Positions 1-5,863 of a stretch of DNA of 13,180 nt are shown here, piece after piece. The position numbers and the translations under genes are program-made. The DNA comes from CAZLHO01 sp964559455 (GTDB lineage Bacteria; Krumholzibacteriota; Krumholzibacteriia; LZORAL124-64-63): assembly GCA_964559455.1 (NCBI GenBank), contig CAZLHO010000070.1, positions 1-13,180 on the forward strand, read 5' to 3'. The notes below the pieces were generated by a model. That model was not told where the DNA came from, did not search any database, and was given only the letters and a program-made list of their open reading frames with translations. The number at the start of each line of letters is the position of its first letter. Position 1 is the first letter of the stretch.

Positions 1-1377
1 GTGAACCTGGCGCCCGCCGACCGGCGCAAGGAAGGCGCCTCGTTCGACCTGGCCATCGCCGTGGGCGTGGCGGCCGTGCAGGAGAAGGGGTGGCGCCCGC
101 CCCCAGGCCGGGGCGACGCCCTCTTCGTCGGCGAGCTCTCGCTCTGCGGCGAGCTGCGGCCGGTGCGCGGGCTGCTGGCCATCGTCCAGCGGGCGGTCGC
201 GGCCGGGCGACGCACCTGCGTGGTGACGGCCGACCAGGCCTGGGAGGCGCGCATGGTCCCCGGCGCCGAGGTCTTCGGGGCTCGCCGGCTGGGCGAGGTC
301 GTCGCCTGGTTCCTGACCGGGCGCGGGATCGAGCCGCCGGCTGCGCGGCCCGTCGAGGCGGCCGAACCCGCGGACCGACGCGTCGAAACCGAGGCCGCGT
401 TTTTCATGGCCGCCCTCGCCGAACGTCCCGAGGCCCGCCGCGCCGCCCTGGTCGCCGCGGCCGGCCGCCACAACCTGCTGCTGACCGGGCCGCCGGGGAC
501 GGGCAAGACCCGCCTGGCGCGGCTGATCGCCGCCCTGCAGCCGCCCCCCGGCTCCGACGAGGCCGTGACCATCACCCGGATCATGAGCGCCGTCGGCCTG
601 CTGCGGCACCCGGGCCTGGCGCGTCGCCGACCATTCCGGGCCCCTCACCACACAGTCACGCGCGCCGGCCTGGTCGGCGGCGGCGCGGCCCTGCGGCCGG
701 GCGAGGTGACGCTGGCACACCACGGCCTGCTCTTCCTGGACGAGGCCGCCGAGTTCGCCCCCGCCGCGCTGGACGCCCTGCGCGAACCCCTCGAGGAGGG
801 ACGCGTCTCGCTGGCCCGGGCCGGCCGCGCCCGCGACTGGCCGGCGGACTTCCAACTGGTCGCGGCCATGAATCCCGGCTACCTGGGCAGCCGCCGGCGG
901 GCCTGCCGGTGCACGCCCGCGGCCGCGGCCAGCTACCGGGCGCGGCTGTCGGGTCCGTTGCTCGATCGCCTGGACATGTTCCTGGACATGGAAGAGCCGC
1001 CCGGCTGGTCGCTGGACGGCGGCCGCGGAGGTCCCCGGCCCGCCGTCGTCGCCGCCGATTGGGAACGGGCCCGGCGGCGGGTCGCCGAGGCGTGGCGCTT
1101 CCTGGCCGCCCGGCGCGGCGCCGGCGATCGCCGACCGACCCTGGCCGAGCGCATGGCCGCCCTGGCGCCCGGGGCGGCGGCCCTGCTCGAGGAGGCGCGA
1201 CGCGGCCTGGGCCTGTCGGTGCGCGGCGTGCTGCGCGCCGCGGCGGTGGGCGCGACGGTGGCGGCGCTGGCCGGAAGGGAGGAGGTGCTGCGGGAGGACG
1301 TGGCCGAGGCCCTGCGCTACCGGCGGCCGCCCGTCGGGTACGAAGACGAGGAAGCGGCCCCGGGGGCCGCTTCCTGA
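1..1377 (+). CDS. comM: ComM/YifB-family AAA+ ATPase (5' end missing)
   Basis: This is the C-terminal 458 residues of a Mg-chelatase-like AAA+ protein. Family members (YifB, ComM) act in the cytoplasm; ComM of Vibrio is a hexameric helicase that helps branch migration in natural transformation. Seen here: the NLAPAD..KEG..FDLAIA block (residues 2-21), which in full-length proteins lies about 65 residues from the start; Walker A GPPGTGKT (163-170); the RPFRAPHHT block (210-218); Walker B LLFLDE (243-248); sensor-1 Asn291 in AMNPG; RLSGPLLDRLDM (about 315-326); and a C-terminal helical Mg_chelatase_C domain (about 385-450). The GTG at base 1 codes for an internal residue, not the start, so about 65 codons lie outside the window. 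The linker before Walker A is diverged and the usual DVxGQ block is not visible. The gene converges on the minus-strand barrel gene. Family is near certain; a role in DNA uptake is inferred only. Confidence 0.93.
   Translation: MNLAPADRRKEGASFDLAIAVGVAAVQEKGWRPPPGRGDALFVGELSLCGELRPVRGLLAIVQRAVAAGRRTCVVTADQAWEARMVPGAEVFGARRLGEVVAWFLTGRGIEPPAARPVEAAEPADRRVETEAAFFMAALAERPEARRAALVAAAGRHNLLLTGPPGTGKTRLARLIAALQPPPGSDEAVTITRIMSAVGLLRHPGLARRRPFRAPHHTVTRAGLVGGGAALRPGEVTLAHHGLLFLDEAAEFAPAALDALREPLEEGRVSLARAGRARDWPADFQLVAAMNPGYLGSRRRACRCTPAAAASYRARLSGPLLDRLDMFLDMEEPPGWSLDGGRGGPRPAVVAADWERARRRVAEAWRFLAARRGAGDRRPTLAERMAALAPGAAALLEEARRGLGLSVRGVLRAAAVGATVAALAGREEVLREDVAEALRYRRPPVGYEDEEAAPGAAS
1350..1374. 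terminator. Hairpin at the comM 3' end, possible bidirectional terminator
   Basis: GGAAGCGGCC (1350-1359) and GGCCGCTTCC (1365-1374) are perfectly complementary. With C1360-G1364 added, this gives an 11-bp stem around a 3-nt loop. The hairpin lies within the last codons of comM, directly before its TGA, in the gap between two convergent genes, where a shared terminator is expected. No U-tract follows on either strand, so intrinsic termination would be weak and the structure may instead protect the 3' end of the mRNA. Confidence 0.45.
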
Positions 1378-1404
1378 AGACGCATCGTTTCCTGCGGACC
1401 GGAT

Positions 1405-2328
1405 CTAGAAGTTGGCGGTGACGCCCAGGGCCCAGCTGATCGCGTCGACGGTCTGGGTCTCGAACTCGTCCAGCGCGACCAGGCCCTGGCCGGGCACGTA
1501 CTCCATGATCGGGATCTTGCGCGAACCCTCGTCCAGCGAGCGGAAGACCTCGTCGGGAGTGAACTGCACGTCGAAGCGCGAGAAGGTGAACTGGAAGCGG
1601 ATGCTGATCAGGTCGTCGGCGACGAAGCGGAAGCCCGCGCCGGCGTTGTAGGCCCAGTCCGACGCGAAGCCGTCGGTGTAGTCCGAGTTCATCTCCATCC
1701 ACAGCCGCGACACGCCGCCGAGGACGAAGGGATGCCAGCGGCCGCGGCCGAAGTTGCCGTAGTCCAGGGGGTAGAAGACGGCGCTGACGCCGCTCTGCAC
1801 GGTGAGCACCGAGCGGTTCTCGGCGTCGAACTCGCCCAGGGCCGGGTCGGAGATCACGGTGTCGTCGTCGGGGGAGTTGGCCAGGCCCAGGCGGTTGTCG
1901 ATCCCCGCCGTGTACTCCGAGAAGGAGAAGCCGAAGTTCCCTTCCAGGGCCAGCCAGGGCGCCAGGTTGTAGTTCAGGTAGAGCATCGGGTTGAAGGCCG
2001 ATTCGCCCGTGATCGACACGTCGCCGTAGTACGAGAACTCGTCGGTGTACTTGTAGATGATCCGCGACTGCTCGAAGAGAGTGCTGCCCAGGCCCATGTA
2101 GCCCAGCGTGATGCTGCCCTCGAGCTTGCGCTCCTCGATCAGGGGATCGTAGATCGGCCCGTCCTGCTCGACCGGGGCGTAGAGATCCTCCTCTTCCTGC
2201 TCCTCGCCGTGCTTCAGGTCGAAGGTCTTCTCTTCTTCCGCCTGCCCGGCGGCGGTCTGCGCCAGGGCGGGGAAGGCGAGAAGGAAGCAGCAGAGGATCA
2301 GCAGCGCGAGCAGAAGTTTCTTGGCCAT
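1405..2328 (-). CDS. Secreted outer-membrane beta-barrel protein with acidic N-terminal segment
   Basis: The 307-residue protein has a clear Sec signal peptide: Lys3-Lys4, a Leu-rich core (5-20), then ALA before Gln24, the likely cleavage point. Residues 30-55 are very acidic (EEE, GEEQEEED). From about residue 70 the sequence alternates polar and hydrophobic/aromatic residues in the way of beta-strands, with short turns, and ends in Val-Thr-Ala-Asn-Phe; a terminal Phe is the usual signal for the BAM assembly machine. Size and pattern fit a small OmpA/OmpW-like porin-fold barrel of about 8-10 strands; no enzyme motif is seen. The start is supported by AGGAG (2335-2339, minus strand) 6 nt before ATG. 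It lies 167 nt downstream of murB on the same strand and converges on comM. Function is unknown. Confidence 0.85.
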   Translation of the reverse strand: MAKKLLLALLILCCFLLAFPALAQTAAGQAEEEKTFDLKHGEEQEEEDLYAPVEQDGPIYDPLIEERKLEGSITLGYMGLGSTLFEQSRIIYKYTDEFSYYGDVSITGESAFNPMLYLNYNLAPWLALEGNFGFSFSEYTAGIDNRLGLANSPDDDTVISDPALGEFDAENRSVLTVQSGVSAVFYPLDYGNFGRGRWHPFVLGGVSRLWMEMNSDYTDGFASDWAYNAGAGFRFVADDLISIRFQFTFSRFDVQFTPDEVFRSLDEGSRKIPIMEYVPGQGLVALDEFETQTVDAISWALGVTANF

Positions 2329-2404
2329 GGATAGCTCCTGTCAGTCGACGACCGGCCCGGACGTGGCCGGGACGGCTCGAGACCCGGGATGTGACGGCGG
2401 GACG

Positions 2405-2432
2405 TCCAGGCCAAGGGTGGGGAAGGCCTGGA
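2405..2432 (-). other. Inverted repeat in the leader of the barrel gene
   Basis: TCCAGGCC (2405-2412) is perfectly complementary to GGCCTGGA (2425-2432), giving an 8-bp stem with a 12-nt loop. The loop is pyrimidine-rich on the transcribed minus strand. It lies about 75 nt before the barrel start codon, in the expected 5' leader. It could be a stabilising or regulatory RNA stem; no known riboswitch class is recognised. The remainder of the 2329-2495 gap shows nothing else except the promoter/palindrome region. Confidence 0.3.
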
Positions 2433-2465
2433 AGGTGCCGGTTCCGCGGGACTTGGCGGCCCACG

Positions 2466-2499
2466 GATATAAGTTCTGCCCTGGCCAGGGCAGTGTCAA
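2466..2499 (-). promoter_or_regulatory. TTGACA-palindrome-TATATC element between murB and the barrel gene
   Basis: On the minus strand, a perfect TTGACA (2499-2494) overlaps the murB stop codon. It is followed at once by the 18-bp perfect palindrome CTGCCCTGGCCAGGGCAG (2493-2476) and then by AACTTATATCC, the most A/T-rich patch of the gap. TATATC (2471-2466) is the best -10 match but gives a 22-bp spacer; weaker matches give 19-21 bp. Two readings are possible: a promoter with an operator inside a stretched spacer, or a murB terminator hairpin (7-bp stem, GGCC loop) with a weak U-rich tail. I cannot decide between them. Confidence 0.4.
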
Positions 2500-3488
2500 C
2501 CGCAAATGAGCCCGGGGTCGCCGCCCCAGGGGATGTGGCGCACTTCCTCCTGCAGCTCGACGCCGAAGCGTTCCCGGACGCGTTCCTTCATCAGGGCGGC
2601 CAGTTCCAGGACGTCCCGGCAGGTCGCCTCGCCGGTGTTGACGATGATGTTGGCGTGGCGGGGGAAGATCGCGGCTCCGCCCACGCGCAGGCCGTGCACC
2701 CCGGCCTGGTCCAGCAGCTGTCCCGCCGCCCGTCGACGCTCGCCGGGGGCCGCGGGGTCCAGGTTCTTGAAATAGCTGCCGGCGCAGGGCTCGTCCCAGG
2801 GATGCTTGACCCGGCGCTCGGCCAGCTTCTCCTCGCGCACGGCGCGGGCGGCGGCGATGTCGCCCTTCTGCAGCCGCAGCACGACCTCCAGCAGCAACTC
2901 GCCGCTCTCCTTCAGCCGCGAATGCCGGTAGGAGAAGCCCAGGTCCGCCCCGGGGATCCGGCGCAGGGCGCCGTCGCGACCCAGGACCAGGGCCGCGGTC
3001 AGGAACTCGCCGATCTCGTGGCCGTAACAGCCGGCGTTGCCGGCCACGGCCCCGCCCACGCTGCCCGGGATGCCCGAGGCGAATTCCAGGCCCGTCAGGC
3101 CGCGGTCCAGGGTCCAGGCGATCAGGTCGTCGAAGGCCAGCCCGGCGCCGGCGGTGACGCTGCCGCCCTCGGCGCTCACGGCGTCGATCTCCATGCGCAG
3201 GACCAGGCCGCAGAAGCCGCGGTCGTCGATCAGCACGTTGCTGCCGCCGCCCAGACAGAGGACCGGGATCCTGCGCGCCCGGGCGATCTCCAGGAACTCG
3301 GCGGCCTCCTGCGGCGTTCGAATCCGGCGGAGTCCCGCCGCCGGCCCGCCGATCCGGAAGGTCGTCAGCCCGCTCAGGGGGACGCCGGTCTCGATCCGGG
3401 CGTCCTCCGCGGCCAGGGCGGTCACGGCGTCGAGGATGCGGCGTGTTTCGGCGGTGTCGAGGTTGTCTGGCGGTGACTGCCGGTGCAT
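2496..3488 (-). CDS. murB: UDP-N-acetylenolpyruvoylglucosamine reductase MurB
   Basis: This cytoplasmic FAD enzyme uses NADPH to reduce UDP-GlcNAc-enolpyruvate to UDP-MurNAc, the second committed step of peptidoglycan synthesis. The 330-residue protein has the FAD-binding GGGSN (80-84) followed by LIDDRGF, and the GLEFASGIPGSVGGAVAGNAG block (133-153). It also has Tyr187-Arg188 in GFSYRHS, the proton-donor Ser238 in CAGSYFKN, and a C-terminal Glu in LQEEVR (Glu315), matching the three known active-site positions. GS-F/Y-FKN without the long E. coli-type insert fits the shorter MurB subclass. ATG at 3488 is chosen because AAAGGT (3500-3495, minus strand) precedes it by 6 nt; an in-frame ATG farther upstream would add a non-conserved tail overlapping the tonB-like gene. 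The gene is divergent from the tonB-like gene. No mur/ddl/ftsQ neighbours are present, so it is detached from the usual dcw cluster. Confidence 0.96.
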   Translation of the reverse strand: MHRQSPPDNLDTAETRRILDAVTALAAEDARIETGVPLSGLTTFRIGGPAAGLRRIRTPQEAAEFLEIARARRIPVLCLGGGSNVLIDDRGFCGLVLRMEIDAVSAEGGSVTAGAGLAFDDLIAWTLDRGLTGLEFASGIPGSVGGAVAGNAGCYGHEIGEFLTAALVLGRDGALRRIPGADLGFSYRHSRLKESGELLLEVVLRLQKGDIAAARAVREEKLAERRVKHPWDEPCAGSYFKNLDPAAPGERRRAAGQLLDQAGVHGLRVGGAAIFPRHANIIVNTGEATCRDVLELAALMKERVRERFGVELQEEVRHIPWGGDPGLICG

Positions 3489-3589
3489 TGTGTTACCTTT
3501 CGGGACGGATCCCGGTGCCGAAGGCGGCGTGTCGAGGGTCCGCGCCGGTCCAAGGATCCGGCCATTCCTTCCGACCGTCAAGGAGAACG

Positions 3590-4681
3590 GTGCCGCGGCG
3601 CAGCTTGACAACACGGGCGTTCCTCGCCTCCCTGATCCTCCACGTGCTGCTGGGCCTCCTGACCTGGAATCATGATTTCCTGCGCGTGCCCGAGGCGGCG
3701 GCCGTCGAGGACGCCGACGCCGTGACCCTGCTGCTGGAGCCCGCGGCCGGGGAAGACGACGTCCTCGCCCAGGACGATCTGCCGCGCACCTACACCAGCG
3801 TGCCGGAGCGCCAGGAGGCCGAGACGCCGCCGGCGATCCCCGACTTCCTGTCGGTGCGCGACAGCCGCGCCGCGGATCTCGTGCCCGGCGGCGAGGCCCT
3901 GAGCCCGCCCCGCAGCAGCGAGGAGGGGGAGTTCAGCCAGGTGGCCATCGCCGAGGACGTGCCCGGCGCCGTCGAGGGGATCCAGGTGCTCGAGGTGCCG
4001 GAGGCGGCCGAGTCCGTCCCCGGCGGTCCGGCGGGCGTGGGCGAGCAGAGCGGCGGCCCCAGGGCCGGCCGCGAGACCGACAGCGCCGACGGCGCCGCCC
4101 AGACGCTCGGCGATCCCGACGCAAAGGGCAGCTCGCCGACCGAGGACGAGGCCGACGGCGGCTTTTCCCGGCCCGACCTGTCCAGCCTGCTGGCCAGCGC
4201 CAGCCCGTCGATCCTGAGCTCCGGCGAGCAGGGCCGGCGCGGCGATCCGGGCTTCGACTACGATCAGACAGCGATGAGCGCGACCTCGGGCAACACCTTC
4301 CAGTTCGGGGAGTTCGCCTTGAACACCCTGGAGTGGGATTTCGCGCCCTGGCTCGAACGCTTCAAGCAGGACTTCCGGCCCAACTGGATCCCGCCCTACG
4401 CCTATTTCATCGGCGTGATCGAGGGGCGCACCCTGGTGAAGGTCGTCATCGACCCCGACGGGACCCTGGTCAGCGCCGAGGTCATCGAGCAGGAGGGGCA
4501 CGAGGCCCTCCACAAGGCCAGCGTGGCCGCCCTGCGCGCGACGGCGCCCTTCGCGCCGCTGCCCGCGGACTTCCCGGAGCCGAACCTTGTCCTGATCATG
4601 GCGCTGCATTATTCTGGCCGCTCGGAAAGCCCGGACCGCGTCGCGCCGCCGCGGTCCGCGCGCAACCCCGGGGGCCGCTAG
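3590..4681 (+). CDS. tonB: TonB-family energy transducer with acidic linker
   Basis: The 363-residue protein has a short basic N-terminus (RR at 3-4), one membrane anchor (about 9-25), a long low-complexity periplasmic linker (about 31-250) and a C-terminal TonB_C-type domain (about 265-342) with EGRTLVKVVIDPDG (279-291) and PFAPLPADFPE. TonB proteins pass proton-motive energy from ExbB/ExbD to outer-membrane receptors. The linker is rich in Glu, Asp, Gly, Ser and Ala (about 44 acidic to 12 basic by my count, one Lys) and lacks Pro-Glu/Pro-Lys repeats. The GTG start is chosen because AGGAG (3581-3585) is 4 nt upstream and the anchor then begins at residue 9; an in-frame ATG at 3443 would overlap murB and add an unlikely charged tail. 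It is followed after 33 nt by exbB. A TolA-like role is possible, but no tolB or pal is in view. Confidence 0.78.
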   Translation: MPRRSLTTRAFLASLILHVLLGLLTWNHDFLRVPEAAAVEDADAVTLLLEPAAGEDDVLAQDDLPRTYTSVPERQEAETPPAIPDFLSVRDSRAADLVPGGEALSPPRSSEEGEFSQVAIAEDVPGAVEGIQVLEVPEAAESVPGGPAGVGEQSGGPRAGRETDSADGAAQTLGDPDAKGSSPTEDEADGGFSRPDLSSLLASASPSILSSGEQGRRGDPGFDYDQTAMSATSGNTFQFGEFALNTLEWDFAPWLERFKQDFRPNWIPPYAYFIGVIEGRTLVKVVIDPDGTLVSAEVIEQEGHEALHKASVAALRATAPFAPLPADFPEPNLVLIMALHYSGRSESPDRVAPPRSARNPGGR

Positions 4682-4714
4682 CCTCGGCACCCGTATGCGA
4701 AGGATTGACCCGAC

Positions 4715-5344
4715 ATGTGGGAATTGATTCGTTCCGGCAACATCATGATGATCCCGATCGGCCTCTGCTCGCTGATCGGCCTGGCCTTCTTCCTCGAGCG
4801 TCTCTTCGCCCTGCGCTACCGGAAGATCATCCTGCCCGAGATCGTCGAGGTGGTCGAGACGCTGGACGCCGGCCGCGACTTCTCGGTGTCCTACGCCATC
4901 CTGGAGCGCAACCGCGGGCCCTTCGCCAACGTCGTGCGGGCGGGCCTGGACCACGCCGACGACGACTGGCAGATCGTCCGGGACGTGCTGCAGGAGACGG
5001 GCCGGCAGGAGTCCGTGCGCCTGACCCGGAACCTGAACGTGCTCGAGGCCGTGGCCGCCGTCGCCCCCCTGCTGGGGCTGCTGGGCACGGTCACCGGCAT
5101 GATCCGGGTCTTCGCCTCGGTTTCCGCCCACGGGCTGGGCAACCCCGAGCATCTCTCCGGCGGCATCAGCGAGGCCATGATCACCACCGCCGCCGGCCTG
5201 ATCATCGGCATCCCGGCCCTGGTCGCCCACTACTGGCTGCAGGGTCGCGCCGAGGGCATCATCTTCGGACTGGAGCAGAACGCCTCGCGGGTCCTGGCCA
5301 GCCTGCGCCGGCGCAGCGGCCGCGGCGTCGGGGACGGGAGCTGA
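4715..5344 (+). CDS. exbB: ExbB/TolQ/MotA-family proton channel subunit
   Basis: This inner-membrane protein forms, with ExbD, the proton-driven motor that powers the TonB-like partner. The 209 residues show the family layout: TM1 (about 10-29), a cytoplasmic stretch (35-105), TM2 (about 110-134) containing APLLGLLGTVTGMI (117-130), and TM3 (about 153-174) containing ISEAMITTAAGLIIGIP. The last two are the diagnostic MotA_ExbB blocks that line the channel, including the Thr/Ala-rich TM3 that faces ExbD. The start ATG has AAGGA (4700-4704) 10 nt upstream, a slightly long spacing. The TGA lies 3 nt before the exbD ATG, so translation is probably coupled. The sequence alone does not distinguish ExbB from TolQ; the TonB-like gene upstream favours ExbB. 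Confidence 0.9.
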   Translation: MWELIRSGNIMMIPIGLCSLIGLAFFLERLFALRYRKIILPEIVEVVETLDAGRDFSVSYAILERNRGPFANVVRAGLDHADDDWQIVRDVLQETGRQESVRLTRNLNVLEAVAAVAPLLGLLGTVTGMIRVFASVSAHGLGNPEHLSGGISEAMITTAAGLIIGIPALVAHYWLQGRAEGIIFGLEQNASRVLASLRRRSGRGVGDGS

Positions 5345-5347
5345 GTC

Positions 5348-5758
5348 ATGGACTTCCGCCCGCCGCGCCGCAAGGCCCGAGCCTTCATCAACGTGACGTC
5401 GCTGATCGACGTGCTGTTCTTGCTGCTGATCTTCTTCATGGTGTCGTCCACCTTCAAGCAGCAGCCGGCGATCAAGCTGGTGCTGCCCGAGTCGGCCTCG
5501 GCCGAAGGGACCGAGACCGGCCCGTCCGTGCTCTACCTGTCGCAGGCGGGGGAGATCTTCCTGGACGACGAGGCCCTGGCCGAGGACGAGGTGCTGCCCG
5601 CCCTGCGCCGCCGCCAGGCCGAGAGCGGCGAGACGCGGATCATCCTGCGCGCCGACCAGCAAAGCCAGCACGGCGAGGTCGTGCGCCTGATCGACCGGGT
5701 CAAGGAGGCCGGCTTCAGCCAGATCAGCCTCTCGGCCCGTCGCCCCGCGACCCCCTGA
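5348..5758 (+). CDS. exbD: ExbD/TolR-family biopolymer transport protein
   Basis: This is the partner of ExbB: a single-pass inner-membrane protein with a periplasmic domain. The 136 residues begin with a basic cytoplasmic tail (RPPRRKARA), then INVTSLIDVLFLLLIFFMV (14-32), the characteristic membrane helix. Its Asp21 corresponds to the proton-carrying Asp of ExbD/TolR. The periplasmic domain (about 41-130) follows the usual beta-alpha pattern, ending with EVVRLIDRVKEAGFSQISLS. Length is typical. GGGAG (5336-5340), inside the end of exbB, serves as the ribosome site 7 nt before ATG. It is the last gene of the tonB-exbB-exbD set; a 105-nt gap with its own promoter separates it from the next gene. 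Confidence 0.93.
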   Translation: MDFRPPRRKARAFINVTSLIDVLFLLLIFFMVSSTFKQQPAIKLVLPESASAEGTETGPSVLYLSQAGEIFLDDEALAEDEVLPALRRRQAESGETRIILRADQQSQHGEVVRLIDRVKEAGFSQISLSARRPATP

Positions 5759-5774
5759 CGCGCCGCCGCCCGGC

Positions 5775-5804
5775 TTGACGCCGGCGGGGGCGGGAACCTA
5801 CTAT
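5775..5804 (+). promoter_or_regulatory. Likely sigma-70-type promoter for the lipoprotein-barrel-TPR series
   Basis: TTGACG (5775-5780, 5 of 6 to consensus) and TACTAT (5799-5804, 4 of 6) are separated by 18 bp, in the gap after exbD. A leader of about 50 nt leads to a strong Shine-Dalgarno AGGAGGT (5854-5860), 3 nt before the ATG at 5864. The TTGAC core sits in the loop of a short GC stem, CCGGC (5770-5774)/GCCGG (5780-5784), whose flanks can pair imperfectly. That stem could also act as a weak exbD terminator. Confidence 0.5.
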
Positions 5805-5863
5805 GCGCCGGGGGTTTCCACGAGGGACCCCTTCAACGCGATCGAACCCCTAGAGGAGGTCCG

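Noticed and set aside
656..2464. Long open frame on the minus strand covering comM and the barrel gene
   Set aside because: It is extremely Arg/Pro/Gly-rich, has no domain, and overlaps two clear genes; high GC makes stop codons rare in other frames.
3506..3560. CGGATCC...GGATCCG inverted pair in the murB-tonB gap as an operator
   Set aside because: Each half is built on the self-complementary GGATCC, which also occurs elsewhere in the window, so the pairing is likely chance. No clear promoter hexamers are seen in this 101-nt gap.
3443..3589. Upstream in-frame extension of the TonB-like protein from ATG 3443
   Set aside because: It would overlap murB and place about 49 non-conserved charged residues before the membrane anchor; GTG 3590 has a close AGGAG.
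3489..3614. Upstream extension of MurB from ATG 3614
   Set aside because: It would overlap the start of the divergent tonB-like gene and adds no family sequence; ATG 3488 has AAAGGT at good spacing.
3578..5671. About 700-residue open frame antisense to tonB-exbB-exbD
   Set aside because: Its composition (Gly, Gln, His, Asp, Val-rich) is that expected of the complement of GC-rich genes; no signal, motif or ribosome site is seen.
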